Of a stretch of DNA of 64,000 nt, positions 7,963-15,271 are shown in pieces. How positions within the stretch are numbered: position 1 is the first letter of the stretch; the number at the start of each line of letters is the position of its first letter. Under the pieces are notes generated by a model that saw only the letters and a program-made list of their open reading frames with translations, had not been told where the DNA came from and did not search any database. Position numbers and translations under genes: made by a program. Source of the stretch: Paenibacillus taichungensis (GTDB taxonomy: Bacteria; Bacillota; Bacilli; Paenibacillales; Paenibacillaceae); contig NZ_QEVW01000025.1 of NCBI RefSeq assembly GCF_003287275.1, positions 62,001-126,000 of the forward strand, given 5' to 3'.

Positions 7963-9018
7963 TTAAATTGGAATTTCATTGATATATTCAGGCTTCGATA
8001 CTGGGGCACTGTAATCCCGATTATCATCACTCATGACTGTCTTTTGCCCATTCCATTCGATCTGCACTTTAGCTTCCTTGCCAGCTGTATTCTCGGCCGT
8101 AGTCAATACGACAGATTGCAGCAGTTCACTTGGCACGACATCTCCCTCAGTGAACATGTCGTCTTTAAGTGCAACCGTTACGGTTCCATCCTCAGACGTT
8201 TTGACCGATTGTAGCTGCGTTCCGCCTGTCATAACCTCTTCCAGCTCGCCACCTTTGGCTGGTCCCTTGATCAGTTCATTCAGCGCCGCCTGCACCCGGT
8301 CTCCTCCTGGTGTCACAAGACGTGTAACCGGAACATAATATTGAATGCCTGCTGGCGAAGCGGCTGAAAAATAAACCGTTACCGGGCTGCTGTTGGTAGT
8401 GAATGTATCACCCAAATCAAGATTGATACCCACCGCACGATTCAGCGGTTCCGGCAGTGGCGTGCTGTTTACTGGCATTTGCGTTAACTTTTTGCCGTCT
8501 ACCCAGATCTGTACATTCTGCACATCCGGTGTACCGGTGAGTGTCCAGGTGACTGCCTCCAGCATTTTGCGCTCGTTCTTGGCATCATACTTGGCAAAGT
8601 TGCCGGAGAACTCTACAACTGCCAGCTTGTCATCCGGATGAATCGTTACGTTCTGAACAACGGTACCCTGTGGGAGAACGCCTTGAAATCCTTCAGGCAG
8701 CATCCCTGCATATGGACCACCCGTAACAAGTGTATCCAGAGCTGTTTTGGGGCTGCTGACGTCCGTGCCCGACGGGAGAGTCATGGAAACTGGAGCCAAT
8801 AAACCTTGCTGGTCCTGCAAATAGACGGTTGTAAGTGGTAGCTTGGCAAGTGATCCGTTGCCTTCAGCCGCCTGAATCATGGCCGCTTCCTGGATCGGCG
8901 GCGGTGGATCAATGGCTTCGGAGGATTGTGCCCCAAACATGCCACATCCGGATAACACCACAGGAATACTCAACAGCGCAGCTGCAGAAGCTGTACGCAA
9001 ATAACGGATCTTACTCAT
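7963..9018 (-). CDS. gerM: GerMN-domain spore lipoprotein GerM
   Basis: About 351 residues, a sporulation and germination lipoprotein. The N-terminus has a signal peptide ending in a lipobox (LSGC), so the mature protein is lipid-anchored. Two GerMN domains follow, each of about 120 residues with the pattern tvYF/tvYLqD, sPktAldtLv..GP and gvLPqGT. GerM is needed for normal sporulation in B. subtilis. The start at 9018 is chosen because GAGGGGGAACGTGATC precedes that ATG and the lipoprotein signal begins there; an upstream in-frame ATG at 9060 would add a non-signal leader. The neighbours rph and rdgB confirm the assignment by synteny. Confidence 0.9.
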   Translation of the reverse strand: MSKIRYLRTASAAALLSIPVVLSGCGMFGAQSSEAIDPPPPIQEAAMIQAAEGNGSLAKLPLTTVYLQDQQGLLAPVSMTLPSGTDVSSPKTALDTLVTGGPYAGMLPEGFQGVLPQGTVVQNVTIHPDDKLAVVEFSGNFAKYDAKNERKMLEAVTWTLTGTPDVQNVQIWVDGKKLTQMPVNSTPLPEPLNRAVGINLDLGDTFTTNSSPVTVYFSAASPAGIQYYVPVTRLVTPGGDRVQAALNELIKGPAKGGELEEVMTGGTQLQSVKTSEDGTVTVALKDDMFTEGDVVPSELLQSVVLTTAENTAGKEAKVQIEWNGQKTVMSDDNRDYSAPVSKPEYINEIPI

Positions 9019-9232
9019 GATCACGTTCCCCCTCATCATTTTTACAGTTTGTACTACCATGTATACGAGCCTTTGCCCAAAAAATAACTACTTTTTAAAC
9101 AAGCTCATCATGCATAAAGCTGAAAACAGGCCTTCTATCCCCGTCGAAGGATAGCAAAGAAACCCAAAACGGTTAATAACGTATTAGGATATATGTATAG
9201 GGACATTGCTAACTTCAGAGGAGGAATCGCCC

Positions 9233-9799
9233 ATGGAACATCCGGAGCAAGAAAAAATCCCTTACAGCCTGAATAGCCGCAAAGTGGCAGAGGCAACGAG
9301 GGAATGGCTGCACAAGCGGGGCGTTACGATCCCTGAGATCGCAGAACTGGTCATGATGCTGCAGAAAAAGTATTACCCAGGTCTTACGATGGAAGAATGT
9401 ATCGACAATGTGGAGAAAGTATTACGCAAACGTGAGGTGCAGAACGCAGTACTGACAGGCATTCAACTGGACTTGCTAGCAGAGCAAGGCAAACTCATTT
9501 CTCCTTTGCAGGAGATGATTGAAAATGATGAAGGATTATATGGCGTGGATGAGATTCTCGCGTTCTCCATCGTCAACGTATACGGCAGTATCGGATTTAC
9601 GAACTACGGTTATGTAGACAAGCTAAAACCCGGTGTGCTTGAACGTTTGAACGACAAGAGCCTTGGGCCTGTTCATACGTTCCTGGATGATATTGTAGGG
9701 GCCATCGCCTCAGCGGCCAGTAGCCGGATTGCGCATCGCAAACAATCGGAGCTCGAAGAAGCTTTGGGAGAAAAAACTGTCAGCGATGATATCGTATAG
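9233..9799 (+). CDS. Phosphatidylglycerophosphatase A-like protein (YutG family)
   Basis: About 188 residues with the PgpA/YutG domain. The family-typical features visible are YGSIGFTNYGYVDKLKPG and the acidic HTFLDDIVGAIASA near residues 155-168. E. coli PgpA dephosphorylates phosphatidylglycerophosphate and is membrane bound; this soluble, shorter version lacks clear membrane helices, as do the Bacillus YutG proteins whose activity is less certain. The start at 9233 follows GAGGAGGAATCGCCC; an upstream ATG at 9206 places that site inside the coding sequence. It is transcribed divergently from gerM and ends in its own terminator. Confidence 0.75.
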   Translation: MEHPEQEKIPYSLNSRKVAEATREWLHKRGVTIPEIAELVMMLQKKYYPGLTMEECIDNVEKVLRKREVQNAVLTGIQLDLLAEQGKLISPLQEMIENDEGLYGVDEILAFSIVNVYGSIGFTNYGYVDKLKPGVLERLNDKSLGPVHTFLDDIVGAIASAASSRIAHRKQSELEEALGEKTVSDDIV

Positions 9800-9877
9800 T
9801 TTTGCATGTGTAATAGGAGTTCGAAATGAACTGATTAAGTAAATTGAGCATTCAGACTTATTCTGATCATGACAAAA

Positions 9878-9904
9878 AGGCGGCCACCAGGCCGCTTCTT
9901 TTGT
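9878..9904 (+). terminator. Terminator after the YutG-like gene
   Basis: GCGGCC (9880-9885) pairs with GGCCGC (9890-9895) around an ACCA loop, followed by TTCTTTTGT. The hairpin lies between convergent genes. Confidence 0.8.
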
Positions 9905-9929
9905 GTCGATTCACTATTTTAGTAATACA

Positions 9930-10583
9930 CTATTTCAGGTGCTCCTGTCTTCCCGCTCCCGCCAAACGATACACCTCAGCCCATTTCTGTTCCGCTGCCG
10001 GCTTAGACTGTACACGATTGGTTCCAATTGTAATTTCTGGACCTTTGCGTTCTCGCAGCATGCCACGAAGTACCGTAATACCAATTATGCTCAAACCAGT
10101 AAACACATACATCAGACGCATAAGCACATTGCCTGAATCTGAGCCGGTAACCATGCCATGGAACAGTAAACCAATGAATACGGGATAAGACAACATATGG
10201 AACATAAACCACCATTTGCGGCCGAGCTTGTTACGCAGATCACTGGATAACAGAACGATTACCAAACCATAAAAGGATAGCGTGCCCAGTCCGCTCCCAA
10301 TCGGATGTACTGAAGCCGTGAACGGAATGAGCAGTTCACTCCAGGTAAATGGGCTATAGTGATCAATATATAGGGTTAATGCATGCACAAGTCCAAGTCC
10401 AAAGGCGAGCCAGGTCGTTCGGGTATGCCATTTAAACATCGCCGCTTTGGGTTTGCCTTTAGCCATGGGCATCCCTTGGGCAATCCCCAGAAATACCCCC
10501 GCAAAGAGCAGCAAATAAGCGGCGATCCCACTAATTCGAATGATATTCCACGTCGGCAGGTAATCTACAATCCATTGCGCCAT
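9930..10583 (-). CDS. Ferric-reductase-like transmembrane protein
   Basis: About 217 residues with five to six predicted membrane helices. Histidines placed within helices (FKWHTRTTWLAFGLGLVHAL and WWFMFHMLSYPVFIGLLFHG) look like ligands for two b-type hemes, as in the ferric reductase/NOX/MsrQ membrane domain. There is no C-terminal FAD or NAD domain, so electrons would pass to a separate partner. It is the last gene of a three-gene unit with ApbE and a small exported protein, which suggests an extracytosolic flavin electron-transfer chain. The start at 10583 is preceded by GGGGGAGCCGGTT; an ATG at 10598 is less likely. Confidence 0.75.
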   Translation of the reverse strand: MAQWIVDYLPTWNIIRISGIAAYLLLFAGVFLGIAQGMPMAKGKPKAAMFKWHTRTTWLAFGLGLVHALTLYIDHYSPFTWSELLIPFTASVHPIGSGLGTLSFYGLVIVLLSSDLRNKLGRKWWFMFHMLSYPVFIGLLFHGMVTGSDSGNVLMRLMYVFTGLSIIGITVLRGMLRERKGPEITIGTNRVQSKPAAEQKWAEVYRLAGAGRQEHLK

Positions 10584-10616
10584 AACCGGCTCCCCCATAT
10601 CTGATAGACTTGTCGT

Positions 10617-11660
10617 TTATATTAGACTGAAGCGGTGATCCGGATCGAAACCAGGCCAGCGTTCAGCGAGCGTATCGGTATTTCCTCTAAAATAAGTGCT
10701 CCCATCCCGGGTCATCCACAGGACATCATGCCGGTCGTAATGACGGTTTAACCAACTTACTGCGTCGGCACTTCCCAAAATACAGACGGTCTTGGCAATA
10801 ATCTCACATTGCGATGTATGCTGGCCCAGAACGGTACACTGCAGCACATCCGTATCTGCCGGCTCCATCGTCCGGGGATCAATTAGGTGATGTGAAAGGC
10901 TTCCGTCCGTATTCTGCCACTGTCTTCGTACCACTCCTGAAGTGGCAATTGCACCTTTCCTCAATTGAATATTCCCTATCAGATTTCGCTCCTCCTGATA
11001 AGGATCGGTGACTTGCACAGACCACATCGGATGAAGTGTTGTCCCCCATGCCTGAATGTCTCCACCTGCATTAATTAATCCCGCCGAAATATGAAGTGTA
11101 CGCTGCAGCCAATCAGCGATACGTTCAACGGCCCAGCCCTTAACAATGCCCCCAAGGTCCAGCTCAGTCCCAGGGTCCTTATGAACCATTCGGCTGCCTT
11201 CTCTTTGAATCCAACGTGGACGGCTATAGTCATATTCATCTCTCAGCATATCTGTTATATCCAATGGTCGGATGTCCAATCTGCGCTCGGTTCCAGATTG
11301 ATGTAGCTCTCTTTGTTGCAGCTGCTCGAAGCTGACATCGTAACCGAAAGCCCGCAGAGCCTGAGAGATACCTGGCTGAAAAATCCCTTCCGTCTGACCA
11401 ATATATCCGTAGGCCAAACTTAACACTTCATCCATTGCTGCGGAGATTGGCATCCATCCTGTGCAACGATTCAGACGATTCAATTCACTGTCTGCCTCAA
11501 ATCGGCTGAAACGCTGTTCCTGCGTCTCAAACCAATTCTTCACCAGCTCTGCTGCATGTTCAGCCTCTTCTCGTCCTGCGGCCAAGTGTACTTCCACATC
11601 CGTGTTCATCGCCCGGAAGTGGAACTTGAGGAGACGGGAGACTTGCTCTGTACGGCTCAT
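10617..11660 (-). CDS. apbE: FAD:protein FMN transferase (ApbE family)
   Basis: A 347-residue ApbE family protein. It begins with the FRAMNTDVEVHL strand, contains ELDLGGIVKGWAVERIADWL (the flavin and Mg-binding stretch), GGDIQAWG, and the late SHHLIDPRTMEPA and CEIIAKTVCILG regions that carry substrate and metal ligands. The enzyme attaches FMN covalently through phosphate to a Ser or Thr in the [ST]GA[ST]-type motif of exported redox proteins. No N-terminal signal or lipobox is visible, so either it works in the cytoplasm or the leader is unusual. The ATG overlaps the stop of the small upstream gene as ATGA, and the ferric-reductase-like gene follows. Confidence 0.9.
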   Translation of the reverse strand: MSRTEQVSRLLKFHFRAMNTDVEVHLAAGREEAEHAAELVKNWFETQEQRFSRFEADSELNRLNRCTGWMPISAAMDEVLSLAYGYIGQTEGIFQPGISQALRAFGYDVSFEQLQQRELHQSGTERRLDIRPLDITDMLRDEYDYSRPRWIQREGSRMVHKDPGTELDLGGIVKGWAVERIADWLQRTLHISAGLINAGGDIQAWGTTLHPMWSVQVTDPYQEERNLIGNIQLRKGAIATSGVVRRQWQNTDGSLSHHLIDPRTMEPADTDVLQCTVLGQHTSQCEIIAKTVCILGSADAVSWLNRHYDRHDVLWMTRDGSTYFRGNTDTLAERWPGFDPDHRFSLI

Positions 11661-12049
11661 GATGCACCTGTGCGTGACTGATAATTGCCACGGCTATATC
11701 CGGAGTCTGTATCCTCATTGCTGCTCTGATCTGTTATCCAGCCGCCCGATGAGCCTTGATTCGGAACATTGGCAATGCTTCCTTCAGTCGTTCCCCTATC
11801 CAGGTTGTTGCCCTCATTCGACGATGCATTGGAATGGCTATCTGTGTTGTTCGTCCATTCGTCCATGACATCATCCTGAGCATTTATCTGGGTAGATGCT
11901 GTACTGCTTATATCGTTACCATTTGCAGCCGCATAAGCGACATCAAAGGCATCAGAAGTTCTTACATATTGAAAGAGTGCAGCCACGGTCAACGTTGCTG
12001 CCGCTGAGGCTTGCCATTTTCTCCATTGATTTCGTTTTTTTCGGGTCAT
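11657..12049 (-). CDS. Small exported low-complexity protein, possibly an FMN-binding protein lacking its domain
   Basis: A 130-residue protein of no certain family. The N-terminus is basic (MTRKKRNQWRKW) and leads into one hydrophobic segment (ASAAATLTVAALFQYV), a signal anchor. The rest is a Ser/Asn/Gly/Asp-rich linker. The last 13 residues, YSRGNYQSRTGAS, resemble the first strand of an FMN-binding domain (typically YKDGTYTG) and also end in TGAS, like the [ST]GA[ST] core of ApbE target sites. No remaining domain is found in other frames, because ApbE begins at once through an ATGA overlap. Two readings are open: a protein truncated by deletion, or a minimal flavinylation target. Confidence 0.6.
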   Translation of the reverse strand: MTRKKRNQWRKWQASAAATLTVAALFQYVRTSDAFDVAYAAANGNDISSTASTQINAQDDVMDEWTNNTDSHSNASSNEGNNLDRGTTEGSIANVPNQGSSGGWITDQSSNEDTDSGYSRGNYQSRTGAS

Positions 12050-12169
12050 CGCTCATCCCTGCTTTCTCTGGCGAAGTTCATGCATTTATCATAGAAGTGC
12101 TGCCTTAAAAGAAGATGAATGAACGGTTAAGAGAGACTAAAGCTTTCATATATTTGAGTCGTTACACGC

Positions 12170-12212
12170 AAAAAAAAGACTCTGAACAGGAAGTTCTCCT
12201 GGTCAAAGTCTT
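12170..12212 (-). terminator. Terminator of the metallo-hydrolase operon
   Basis: Read on the minus strand, AAGACTTTGACCAGGA pairs with TCCTGTTCAGAGTCTT, followed by a run of eight T. It lies just downstream of the metallo-beta-lactamase-fold gene. Confidence 0.85.
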
Positions 12213-12218
12213 GGAATT

Positions 12219-13208
12219 CTAAGTATTTTCGATAAAAAAGAATACTCCGTCGTGCTGCTGCTCCTGTACAATATGCTCTCGCCGAATCAATTCCTGCAGA
12301 TGGGCTAAAGTTTCGCTCATCGCAAAACGAAGCTGATGTGTTCCCAATCGGTCACCAAACATAAACACACAGATATCATACGCATTCGTCGGTGCTTCGC
12401 GAATTCGCTCCCTCATCTTCTGAAGGCGCTCTTCGTGATGTGTGAGCAGATGAACCGTTCGATCGGCAAAATGGCCAAACGGATTCCGATGCCCTGGATA
12501 TGCCACTTCTACATCCAATGCCCCCAGCCGATGCAGTCCTTCCATATAAGACAATAAGGGTTGATCGTCACTTCCCGGTTGCAAGCTAATATTCGGTGAT
12601 ATTTGCGGCAATACGGCATCTCCACACAAGATCTCTCTGGAATCCGGCGCATGGAAGGATAGATGCCCTGGCGCGTGTCCACCTGTTTCTACAGCAAGCC
12701 ACTTTTTCCCGCCCATAACCAGCCAATCGCCATCTTCAATCGGTGTCACTACCGGAAGTGGCGTAATCTGTGAGATAAATCCCTCCATATGTTCGCGTAT
12801 CTGCTGCGTCTTGTCTTCCGGCATTCCATGGCGACCATAATATTCAGGCAGCACTGTATTGATGGTTGCCTCCGTTCCCCACATGTAATCTGCTTCCTGA
12901 CGAGATCGTGTGGACATTCGAACAGGCACACCCGTTTGCTGCTGTATCCAGCCGGACAATCCCAGATGATCGGGATGATGGTGGGTCAGTACAATCTGAC
13001 TAATATTCTGAAAAGTTAAATTGAAATCTGCGAGTGCTTCGTGCCACTCCTGTTCCGTCTCAGTACTGCGTGGTCCCGGGTCAACAATTGTTATTGATCC
13101 ATCCGGTTCATGAAGGACATAGCTGTTCACCCAGCGCAGTGGAAAAGCCATAGTAATCTTGACCCGATGCATGCCTGCTGGCATGGAAATGGATTCCGTT
13201 CGCTTCAT
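12219..13208 (-). CDS. MBL-fold metallo-hydrolase
   Basis: A 329-residue metallo-beta-lactamase-fold hydrolase. THHHPDHLGLSGW is the HxHxDH zinc motif, GHAPGHLSFH and EILCGDAVLP hold the next His and the bridging Asp, and YPGHRNPFG supplies the last His. A C-terminal helical part of about 80 residues resembles the winged-helix tail found in LACTB2- and hydroxyacylglutathione-hydrolase-like members. Physiological substrate unknown: thioesters, nucleic acid ends and lactones all occur in the superfamily. The start follows GGGGGAGAATATTA. It probably forms a two-gene unit with the methyltransferase upstream (18 nt gap). Confidence 0.85.
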   Translation of the reverse strand: MKRTESISMPAGMHRVKITMAFPLRWVNSYVLHEPDGSITIVDPGPRSTETEQEWHEALADFNLTFQNISQIVLTHHHPDHLGLSGWIQQQTGVPVRMSTRSRQEADYMWGTEATINTVLPEYYGRHGMPEDKTQQIREHMEGFISQITPLPVVTPIEDGDWLVMGGKKWLAVETGGHAPGHLSFHAPDSREILCGDAVLPQISPNISLQPGSDDQPLLSYMEGLHRLGALDVEVAYPGHRNPFGHFADRTVHLLTHHEERLQKMRERIREAPTNAYDICVFMFGDRLGTHQLRFAMSETLAHLQELIRREHIVQEQQHDGVFFFIENT

Positions 13209-13226
13209 TAATATTCTCCCCCAACT

Positions 13227-13970
13227 CTACTGTTCCGACCGATGACCGACAAAAATCATCCGCGGCGATGTCTGCTCATCGTACTTCTCTTCATCATAAC
13301 CGCCGTGTACCTGATCCACCATGAGTCCTGCCTCGTGAAGCAGATCACGTAGTTGTTCGCGAGTGTACAGCTTAACGCGTTCCTGATAGATTCGTGGTTT
13401 TTGGCCCGATTCGGCATCGGTGATGTGAATTTCTTTTTGCACAAATCCATCCTGTATCTTGCGAAACTCCTCAATATTCTGTCCTTCGCTTTCACGTGTT
13501 GAGTGCTGCACTAGATGGCGAGTCACATAAGCCGTGTTCATAAAATCAATAATATAGCTGCCGCCCGGCTTCAGCATCCGATGAATGGCGCGTAACACCC
13601 TTAGTTGCTCTCCATCCTCTCGGAAATAACCAAATGAGGTGAACAGATTGACAACGGCGTCAAATCCGCCTTTCAGTGGAAGCTCACGCATATCGGCATG
13701 ATACCACTCAACACGTTGTTCGGTGTCCATGCTGCGTGCTTCACACAGAAGCACATCAGACAGATCGATTCCGGTCACCTGGAAACCAGCATCTGCAAGG
13801 GCCAGAGAATGTCGGCCCATACCACAGCACAGGTCAAGTACCTTGGACTTTGGCTGAAGCTTTAACCAATTGATCATTTTATGTACTTCCTGATATGCAC
13901 CCTGCACATCCCGATGTTTGTACACAAGAAGGTAGTCTTCTCCAAAACTCTTTTCATACCATTCCGTCAT
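13227..13970 (-). CDS. Class I SAM-dependent methyltransferase
   Basis: A 247-residue Rossmann-fold methyltransferase. The SAM motif I is VLDLCCGMGRHSLALA (about residues 44-59), followed by VTGIDLS (acidic end of strand 2), WYHADMRELP and FDAVVNLFTSFGYF, then LKPGGSYIIDFMN. The C-terminal half has strands with TREQLRDLLHEAGL, common in YcgJ/UbiE-like small-molecule methyltransferases. The substrate cannot be told. The ATG follows GGAGGGCGATACGTA. It is transcribed together with the MBL-fold hydrolase gene. Confidence 0.85.
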   Translation of the reverse strand: MTEWYEKSFGEDYLLVYKHRDVQGAYQEVHKMINWLKLQPKSKVLDLCCGMGRHSLALADAGFQVTGIDLSDVLLCEARSMDTEQRVEWYHADMRELPLKGGFDAVVNLFTSFGYFREDGEQLRVLRAIHRMLKPGGSYIIDFMNTAYVTRHLVQHSTRESEGQNIEEFRKIQDGFVQKEIHITDAESGQKPRIYQERVKLYTREQLRDLLHEAGLMVDQVHGGYDEEKYDEQTSPRMIFVGHRSEQ

Positions 13971-14279
13971 TACGTATCGCCCTCCACATGGTCACTGGCC
14001 CAACTATCCGTAATACGCTGTAATATCAGCTGGATCATATCTCTATAGCTTTTAGCCATTGTATCGTCTTTATCCTTCTAACTCAAAAATTTCCAAGGAT
14101 CGTCCACATTGAACGGCCGGAAACCACACGATATAATGTTAAACATAGTCACCCCCCGCGAATCGGTTAACTATACATAGAAGATTGAAGTCGAATCAGT
14201 ATGGCAATTTCGCTTCATGAACGTCATGAGACGGCTGAAATATACGCTAACATAAAAGAAGCAGTTGGAGGTGTTATTT
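13971..14279. other. Divergent intergenic region before the DUF72 gene
   Basis: About 309 bases with no supported gene. It carries the sigma-A promoter of the DUF72 gene and the start region of the methyltransferase operon. Short open frames here lack ribosome sites. Confidence 0.5.
14109..14137 (+). promoter_or_regulatory. Sigma-A promoter of the DUF72 gene
   Basis: TTGAAC at 14109-14114 and TATAAT at 14132-14137 are separated by exactly 17 bp. This is the clearest housekeeping promoter in the window. The leader to the ATG at 14280 is about 135 nt. Confidence 0.7.
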
Positions 14280-15155
14280 ATGATTCGGATTGGACTTACG
14301 GGCTGGGGAGATCAGGAAGATTTGTACCCGAACCGTACCAAAGCGAAAGACAAGCTCCGTCTGTATGGACAATATTTTACGACCGTGGAGGTAGACAGTT
14401 CCTTCTACGCCGTTCAGCCTCGGGACCGTATGGCACGCTGGGCAGCAGAAACGCCGGATTCCTTTGCTTTTATCGTCAAAGCTTATCAAGGGATGACAGG
14501 ACACCTACGGGGAAAACCCTATTTCACAAGCACCTCAGAGATGTATAAGGCTTTCCGCGAATCTCTGGACCCTGTCATAGAAGCAGGCAAGATGCAGGCA
14601 GCCTTGTTCCAGTACCCGCCGTGGTTTGAATGCAATCGGGACAACGTCAATGAACTGCGTGAAGTAAAGCTGCGGATGGAAGGCATCCCGTGTGCCCTCG
14701 AATTTCGCCATCGCAGCTGGTATGAAGAGGGCATGCGTGAACGGACGCTGGCATTCCTGAAGGAACAGGGATGGATTCACAGCGTCTGTGATGAGCCTCA
14801 GGCGGGGCCAGGATCTATCCCTATTGTACCCGAAGCTACCGATGCCGAGATGACGCTGGTGCGTATGCATGGGCGCAATGTATCAGGCTGGCATCAGAAT
14901 GGTGCACCCAATTGGCGCGAGACCCGTTATCTGTATCGCTACAACCAGGAAGAGTTGCTGGAGTGGAAAGGTTATTTGGAGCAATTGCAGGAGCAGAGCA
15001 AAGATGTGTATGTGATTTTCAACAACAACTCGGGCGGCGACGCCGCTGCCAATGCACAGATGATGATGGAGCTGCTGGAGCAGCCCGTGAAGCCCTTCCC
15101 TGACCGCACGGAGCCGGAGGAGGAAGAGGGACCAGAGCAATTGGAACTGTTTTAG
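14280..15155 (+). CDS. DUF72 domain protein (YecE/YunF family)
   Basis: A 291-residue protein of the DUF72 TIM-barrel-like family. It begins with the typical IRIGLTGWG strand, followed by Y...FTTVEVDSSFYAV, FAFIVKAYQGMTGH, CALEFRHRSWY and YVIFNNNSGGDAAANAQMM. These motifs define the family, whose biochemical role is not established. The start at 14280 follows TTGGAGGTGTTATTT; an ATG at 14265 would put that site inside the gene. The C-terminus is strongly acidic (EPEEEEGPEQLELF). It stands alone, with its own promoter and terminator. Confidence 0.85.
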   Translation: MIRIGLTGWGDQEDLYPNRTKAKDKLRLYGQYFTTVEVDSSFYAVQPRDRMARWAAETPDSFAFIVKAYQGMTGHLRGKPYFTSTSEMYKAFRESLDPVIEAGKMQAALFQYPPWFECNRDNVNELREVKLRMEGIPCALEFRHRSWYEEGMRERTLAFLKEQGWIHSVCDEPQAGPGSIPIVPEATDAEMTLVRMHGRNVSGWHQNGAPNWRETRYLYRYNQEELLEWKGYLEQLQEQSKDVYVIFNNNSGGDAAANAQMMMELLEQPVKPFPDRTEPEEEEGPEQLELF

Positions 15156-15202
15156 CCACACGTTTAATTCGGGATCTGCATTGAATATTTCCATTCATAA
15201 CG

Positions 15203-15240
15203 AAAAAAAGCGGTAAGCCATTAAGGCTGTGCCGCTTTAT
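15203..15240. terminator. Bidirectional terminator between DUF72 and GH105 genes
   Basis: AAAGCGGTAAGCC pairs with GGCTGTGCCGCTTT around an ATTAA loop, with A and T runs at both ends. It serves the DUF72 gene (+) and the sugar-utilisation genes (-). Confidence 0.8.
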
Positions 15241-15271
15241 TTGTCGCTAGGCTATACTCATGATTGCTGTA

